Source: Immundisolibacteraceae bacterium (lineage in GTDB: Bacteria; Pseudomonadota; Gammaproteobacteria; Immundisolibacterales; Immundisolibacteraceae). From it: a DNA stretch of 10,744 nucleotides. The stretch spans positions 1 through 10,744 of the forward strand of contig JAESTY010000049.1 in NCBI GenBank assembly GCA_016763355.1, given 5' to 3'. The notes under the pieces were generated by a model. The model made no database searches, was not told where the DNA came from, and saw only the letters and a program-made list of their open reading frames with translations. Each line of letters begins with the position of its first letter. Positions within the stretch are counted from its first letter, which is position 1. This document shows, one piece after another, positions 6,909 to 10,744 of the stretch. Both the position numbers and the translations under genes were made by a program.

Positions 6909-8072
6909 TTAGAGCGTACGTACCGACAACACGCCTTCTATGCCGCGAATTTTATCGAGCAATGCCTCCGGTAATTTACCGTCGGTATCTACCAGGGTGT
7001 AAGCCAGATCACCCCGGGATTTATTTAGCATATCGATGATATTCAGTCCGGCCTCGGCCAAATCAGTAGCAATTTGCCCGACCATATTGGGCACATTTGA
7101 ATTCGCTACCGCCAGCCGGAAGCCTTCCCCCCTGGGTAAATTAGCATTGGGAAAATTAACCGAGTTGCTGATATTGCCCTGCTCAAGATAATCCCGGACC
7201 TGATCGACCACCATCACCGCGCAGTTCTCTTCTGCCTCACGGGTCGATGCGCCTAAATGTGGCAAACAAATCACTCTAGGGCAGTTGCGAAATTCTGCGG
7301 CTGGAAAATCGCAAACATAAGCATGCAGATGATCTGATTCCAGAGCAGCAATAACGGCTTCGTTATTGACGATGCCTTCGCGAGCAAAGTTGAGTACCGT
7401 GGCACCCTTTTTCAACAAACGAATACGCTTTTCGTCTAACAAATTTCGGGTGTGGTCGTTTAACGGCACATGGAAAGTCACCATGTCACTTTTAGCCATC
7501 AGTTCATCGACACTGGCAGCCTGAACGATTTCAGCTGGCAGTTGCCAGGCGCCTTCGACCGTTAAACCGGGGTCGAAGCCAATTACCTTCATACCCAGAT
7601 CCAGGGCCACTTTAGCAACCTGACGACCAATTGCGCCGAGACCCACCACGCCCAGAGTCCGGCCCGGCAGTTCATATCCGGCGAATTGCTTTTTTGCGGC
7701 CTCAACTTCCTTATTCAGTAGATCGCCTTCACTACTAAGCTTACCGGTGTATTCCCAGCTCTGAATCAGGTTTCGGGCCGACAGCAACATGCCAGCTACA
7801 ACCAGTTCTTTTACTGCATTTGCGTTGGCTCCGGGGGTATTGAAAACCGGAATACCTAACTCACTAAATTTTTCTATTGGAATATTGTTGACGCCGGCAC
7901 CAGCTCGACCAATAACTTTCAAGTTTGGCGGTACGGACATATCGTGCATTTTGGCCGACCTGAGCAGGATCACTTCGGCATTGTCTGCCTCTGCTTCCAG
8001 GTCGTAGCTTTCGGGATCTAAACGCTGAAGACCAGCCGGCGAAATATTGTTTAGGGTAAGAACTTTAAACAC
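6909..8072 (-). CDS. serA: D-3-phosphoglycerate dehydrogenase with ACT domain
   Basis: Oxidises 3-phosphoglycerate to 3-phosphohydroxypyruvate with NAD+, the first step of serine synthesis. 387 residues. The nucleotide-binding domain shows GLGAIGR at 144-150 and Asp167 at the end of the next strand. The D-2-hydroxyacid dehydrogenase triad can be placed at Arg231 (NFAREG), Glu260 and His272 (PHLGAST). A C-terminal ACT domain spans about 316-387, starting FRLAVANSNVPNMVGQ. The HENRPG serine-binding motif of E. coli SerA is replaced by NSNVPN, with Asn344 in GLNI retained, which I recall as typical of the shorter SerA subtype; serine control is uncertain. The GTG start has GGAG five bases upstream. 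It stands 6 bases before the earliest start of the pheA homologue, where serC is found in many relatives, and probably leads the operon. Confidence 0.93.
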   Translation of the reverse strand: MFKVLTLNNISPAGLQRLDPESYDLEAEADNAEVILLRSAKMHDMSVPPNLKVIGRAGAGVNNIPIEKFSELGIPVFNTPGANANAVKELVVAGMLLSARNLIQSWEYTGKLSSEGDLLNKEVEAAKKQFAGYELPGRTLGVVGLGAIGRQVAKVALDLGMKVIGFDPGLTVEGAWQLPAEIVQAASVDELMAKSDMVTFHVPLNDHTRNLLDEKRIRLLKKGATVLNFAREGIVNNEAVIAALESDHLHAYVCDFPAAEFRNCPRVICLPHLGASTREAEENCAVMVVDQVRDYLEQGNISNSVNFPNANLPRGEGFRLAVANSNVPNMVGQIATDLAEAGLNIIDMLNKSRGDLAYTLVDTDGKLPEALLDKIRGIEGVLSVRTL

Positions 8073-8189
8073 ACTAACTCCATAACTACTTAACGAAAAT
8101 TAAATTACCACTACCACGAGACATCCATAACGACTTCAATCGATGGCAGTCGAGCTATATCGACAGTTAACTTGACGACCTGCACGTTA

Positions 8190-8217
8190 ATAACAATGAA
8201 CAAGCCTTAAAGGGCTT
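8190..8217 (-). terminator. Weak terminator-like hairpin after the Roadblock gene
   Basis: On the minus strand AAGCC (8217-8213) pairs with GGCTT (8206-8202) around a 6-base loop, beginning 4 bases after the Roadblock stop, and is followed by the moderately T-rich GTTCATTGTTATT. The stem is only 5 bp, so termination would be partial. Its position suggests the signalling cluster ends here and serA begins a new unit. I found no convincing -35/-10 pair for serA in the remaining spacer (8073-8189). Confidence 0.28.
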
Positions 8218-8221
8218 TAGC

Positions 8222-8587
8222 TTACAAATATTGAGCCAACGAGAAAGCCGTGTTGGTTGCCGACTCAAATGCCAAATCAGCATCGATGCTGCGCCGGGAA
8301 ACCATTAACAAAGCGACATCATCCGCAATAGAAATGATTAGCACCTGCCCCTGATTACCCACCAGTCGAAGCCGTTCAAGCCCGCCACCCGTGCTGTACC
8401 CCAACAGGGTTTCTGCTAATGCGGTCATAGAAGCACCCGCAGCACCTAAATGATCAAGACTAAAATTTACTGGCAAATTAGATTGAATAATCACCCCATC
8501 CCGGCCCACTACTAGAGAGCCAATTAACCCGGGGTTGTCACTTACTAAAGCGTCCAACAAAGTAGAAATTGAATCAGAATTTGCCAA
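8222..8587 (-). CDS. Roadblock/LC7 domain protein (MglB-like)
   Basis: A 121-residue single-domain protein of the Roadblock/LC7 family. It shows an N-terminal helix, then IGSLVVGRDGVIIQSNLP (22-39), a long helix with AAGASMTALAETLLG (49-63), and strands ERLRLVGNQGQVLIISIADDVALLMV (71-96). Family knowledge: bacterial Roadblock proteins dimerise and bind Ras-like GTPases, MglB being the activator of MglA. The gene immediately upstream encodes a protein with such a GTPase domain, so a partnership is a strong inference. The start is TTG, preceded by AAGGG 7 bases upstream. The codon directly before is an in-frame TGA, so nothing earlier is possible, and the next Met (54) would cut the fold. There is no signal peptide or membrane segment. 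It is 132 bases downstream of the kinase-GTPase gene. Confidence 0.85.
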   Translation of the reverse strand: MANSDSISTLLDALVSDNPGLIGSLVVGRDGVIIQSNLPVNFSLDHLGAAGASMTALAETLLGYSTGGGLERLRLVGNQGQVLIISIADDVALLMVSRRSIDADLAFESATNTAFSLAQYL

Positions 8588-8719
8588 TCAACAGCCCTTT
8601 TAGCCCAAATAATATCTACCCGCGAAAAATTGCACGACAGAGTTTACCATTCTGCGATTTTAAGCAGAAAAAAAGTCCGGAAAATAGTAGATTCTGGTCC
8701 AATCAACCAGCAGAGCTCG

Positions 8720-10258
8720 CTATGCAGTCACTGCCACCGGACTATTTGCGTAAAACAGTGCTTGAATCAGTAGTTTCAAGTCCCTGGCAGACCGAGCATC
8801 AACATCAAATACCGGCGGGATCACTACTCTGTTCCGGCAGTAACTAAATAGCCATTGCTGAAAGTGGTCGATTCCAGGCTGCACCGCCTTATCCATATGG
8901 GTAACACCTATCACTAACCGATTAGCCTCTAGAAGCTCGGAATACTGCTCCAACATCCGCTCTAATTCGACCAGGCTATCCTGTTGGCGATTATCAATTA
9001 GCACCACCACACCAAATGCACCTACTTTTAACAAATCACCCATAAATTTAAACTTGGGCGCTCCTGGAGTCCCATAGAGATGGATACGTTCATTTGAACC
9101 TAGATCCATATAAGCGTAGTCGTGAGCAATTGTCGACGCTCTCTTTACTCGACCTCCCAACGCACCTGGCCAAAGCTCTGTGGTCATAGCAGGCACATCT
9201 CCTAGCACTGATACAGCCGTGGTTTTACCTGCGTCGGAACTACCGCAAAATAGCAGCTTATACTCCTCCTGAGGTCGAGACACGTTTGGCCGAGTATCGG
9301 AGACAGTAACACCACTGCCAGAGGCAGCAGCCAGAAATACCTTTCCAACATCGGCTGTCGCCAACGGTTTTTCACCCAAAGCAACCAGCACATCATCTGC
9401 TGACTGTGGCCGTTCTGCCGCAACCACGGTCATCATCCAGTCAATCACTCGCAAAAATTCCGGACTGGCAAAGTCTTCACCAACTTTAGATGCTGGCAAC
9501 AACGGATCCTTGGCTCCGCGAGAAAATGCGTCCGAACGGTTATACGCAGATATCGGCGCCTTTTTAACAAAACAACGATAGACCGTTGCGCCAAGGGCAT
9601 AAAGGTCAGACCAGGGACCCAACGCAGCTTGATGACCATATTGCTCTATAGAGGCATAAGCCGGCGTAAGCACATCTGAGGTCTTGCGCACTTCATCACC
9701 CATTGCAAAACAGGCGGCACCAAAATCCAGCAATACCGGCGTACCGCTACGAGTCAAAAAAATATTACCAGGCTTAATATCTCGATGAAGATAGTTTTTC
9801 TGGTGGATGGTATTCAAACCGCTGAGCACCGGTACCAGCCAGGCGCGTATTTGGTCTTCAACCATAATATGGTCTTTGGTCTTTATAATCCGATCCAGGT
9901 CCCGGCCAGCCTGATATTCCATCACAAAGTAAGCGGTGCCGTTATCATGGAAATAGTTCAATACTTTTACAATATTGGAGTGACGAAATTGAGCCAGAAT
10001 CTGTGCTTCAGTAACGAAACGGTCCATTCCCCACTGATAAAATCGCTCGTGCTCAGGTGACCTTAACTCTACCTTTCGACCACTGGTTCGAACCGCAATC
10101 TCTTTAGGCAAATACTCTTTAATAGCTACATCAATACCACGGTCCAGGTCACGAGCACGATAAGTAATACCGAAACTACCTGCGCCCAGTTCGGAAATCA
10201 GCTCATAGCGAGATATTTGCGTACCAGGAGGCAATCCACTGATCGAAATAGATGCCAT
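8720..10258 (-). CDS. Fusion of a Hanks-type Ser/Thr protein kinase with a Ras-like small GTPase domain
   Basis: 512 residues. The kinase domain (about 18-295) is complete: glycine loop GAGSFG 25-30, VAIK with Lys47, αC Glu84, HRD 158-160 with Lys162 and Asn165, DFG 178-180, PAYASIEQYG 199-208 in the APE position, WSDLYALG 216-223 and ERPQSA 282-287. An EYLPKE insert follows Lys47, common in proteobacterial kinases. After a linker (about 296-331) comes a GTPase domain: GSSDAGKTT P-loop 339-347, YGTPGAPKFKFM 395-406 as switch II, THMD 453-456 as the NKxD equivalent, VDARS 486-490. This resembles MglA/COG2229 GTPases, usually separate proteins. Ala400 replaces the catalytic Gln of TPGQ. No membrane segment, so likely cytosolic. 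The ATG follows the upstream stop by two bases with AGG six bases before it. Substrates are unknown; the adjacent Roadblock protein is the likely partner. Confidence 0.92.
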   Translation of the reverse strand: MASISISGLPPGTQISRYELISELGAGSFGITYRARDLDRGIDVAIKEYLPKEIAVRTSGRKVELRSPEHERFYQWGMDRFVTEAQILAQFRHSNIVKVLNYFHDNGTAYFVMEYQAGRDLDRIIKTKDHIMVEDQIRAWLVPVLSGLNTIHQKNYLHRDIKPGNIFLTRSGTPVLLDFGAACFAMGDEVRKTSDVLTPAYASIEQYGHQAALGPWSDLYALGATVYRCFVKKAPISAYNRSDAFSRGAKDPLLPASKVGEDFASPEFLRVIDWMMTVVAAERPQSADDVLVALGEKPLATADVGKVFLAAASGSGVTVSDTRPNVSRPQEEYKLLFCGSSDAGKTTAVSVLGDVPAMTTELWPGALGGRVKRASTIAHDYAYMDLGSNERIHLYGTPGAPKFKFMGDLLKVGAFGVVVLIDNRQQDSLVELERMLEQYSELLEANRLVIGVTHMDKAVQPGIDHFQQWLFSYCRNRVVIPPVFDVDARSARDLKLLIQALFYANSPVAVTA

Positions 10259-10260
10259 CG

Positions 10261-10744
10261 TTAACCTAAATTCCTACCGATATGGGCAACCACTCTTTGC
10301 ATGCCCGATCCGCTATCACTGCTAGCACCCCGGTTCGCTAGCAGATAATCATCGTCGCGGTTTGCTATTCCTGCTAGCCCAATCACACGGGCCGCATAAT
10401 AGAAAGTAAACACATCGGCTGGGGCAATACTTAGAGCATCAGCAACAAAGACAGGCGGCATCGGCTCGCGCACCCAAAAAACGGCGATACGAACCGCATG
10501 ATGTATCACCATTAGACGAGTAAAATTTGGCCAACAGCGCAGATAAAAACGAGCGTCTGCATCGGTACCCTCAGGAAGACGACCCCGGGAAGTCCAAACT
10601 GCCAATTTCCATAACAGCACCTGTAACGGAATCATCTCTTTATATTGCTCTAAGCGAGTCATCGCAGCTGACTGTTCGACATCAGACAACCCCTGTACAA
10701 GCAACTTATCAGCCAGATCAAGATAATAAAATAGCTTGGGCAAA
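10261..10744 (-). CDS. C-terminal part of an unrecognised protein, cut by the window edge
   Basis: The frame is open to the right edge, so the 5' end and true start are outside; about 160 residues are visible. I do not recognise the family with certainty. The visible part looks soluble and largely helical. It is Trp- and Arg-rich around QVLLWKLAVWTSRGRLPEGT and YLRCWPNFTRLM, followed by a hydrophobic helical block (HHAVRIAVFW, then VFTFYYAARVIGLAG) that may be a small wing-like or helical C-terminal domain. The tail is Ser/Gly-rich and ends GRNLG. Its TAA lies two bases before the kinase-GTPase start, so the two are surely co-transcribed and probably functionally linked, perhaps as regulator or scaffold of the kinase/GTPase/Roadblock set. 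That role is inference from position only. Confidence 0.75.
   Translation of the reverse strand, partial: LPKLFYYLDLADKLLVQGLSDVEQSAAMTRLEQYKEMIPLQVLLWKLAVWTSRGRLPEGTDADARFYLRCWPNFTRLMVIHHAVRIAVFWVREPMPPVFVADALSIAPADVFTFYYAARVIGLAGIANRDDDYLLANRGASSDSGSGMQRVVAHIGRNLG

Noticed and set aside
8149..8164. GTCGA-N6-TCGAC inverted repeat upstream of serA as an operator
   Set aside because: Only 5-base arms containing a common TCGA core, with no second copy; not enough to call a site.
8609..8614. TATTAT hexamer upstream of the Roadblock gene as a -10 box
   Set aside because: No acceptable -35 lies 16-18 bases upstream, and it sits only about 22 bases from the start codon.
8650..8674. 6-bp hairpin (TTCTGC/GCAGAA) beside a run of seven A/T between the kinase and Roadblock genes
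   Set aside because: On the minus strand the T-run precedes the hairpin, so it cannot act as an intrinsic terminator for these genes, and no + strand gene needs one.
8694..8710. 5-bp stem (CTGGT/ACCAG) ten bases after the kinase-GTPase stop
   Set aside because: The stem is short, the loop is 7 bases, and no T-run follows closely; likely chance.
9202..9639. Further minus-strand and + strand frames within the kinase-GTPase gene
   Set aside because: They are out-of-frame shadows; the 512-residue frame carries all kinase and GTPase motifs in order.

Overview
The window is a gammaproteobacterial chromosome segment of moderate GC (about half by eye). Every credible gene reads on the minus strand, so transcription runs from the high to the low coordinates. 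The clearest taxonomic sign is the run pheA-hisC-tyrA-aroA-cmk-rpsA, a classic gammaproteobacterial order (known from Pseudomonas and relatives, where serC usually leads and ihfB follows rpsA). The protein sequences, including a 559-residue six-domain S1 and a PheA-like chorismate mutase, fit this. I cannot name a genus.

Layout in transcription order. (1) 10744-8222: a signalling cluster. It holds the C-terminal part of an unrecognised protein cut by the window edge, then, 2 bases on, a Hanks-type Ser/Thr kinase fused to a Ras-like GTPase domain of the MglA/COG2229 kind, then a small Roadblock/LC7 (MglB-like) protein. (2) 8221-8073: a spacer with a weak terminator-like hairpin. (3) 8072-2650: an amino-acid block of serA, a pheA homologue, hisC, tyrA and aroA, with gaps or overlaps of a few bases except for 72 bases between hisC and tyrA. 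A 22-codon frame fills that gap almost exactly. (4) 2653-1949: cmk, overlapping aroA by 4 bases. (5) 1948-1746: a structured leader in front of rpsA. (6) 1745-66: rpsA, followed by two tandem hairpins.

How the genes work together. SerA opens serine synthesis from 3-phosphoglycerate. AroA makes EPSP on the way to chorismate. The mutase domain of the PheA homologue makes prephenate, TyrA turns it into 4-hydroxyphenylpyruvate, and HisC supplies PLP transamination (histidinol-phosphate, and in many bacteria also aromatic oxo-acids). Cmk recycles CMP, and S1 is the ribosomal mRNA-binding protein.

The two points most worth attention are these. First, the PheA homologue keeps its chorismate mutase residues but has lost most of the prephenate dehydratase domain (about 70 residues shorter than usual, signature motifs gone) and the ACT signature, so it probably cannot make phenylpyruvate. 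Second, the kinase-GTPase fusion beside a Roadblock gene looks like a compact one-polypeptide signalling switch, and its GTPase has Ala where the catalytic Gln normally sits. The + strand carries only shadow frames. I see no tRNA, rRNA, CRISPR, insertion sequence or phage feature, and no gene-free stretch longer than about 205 bases.
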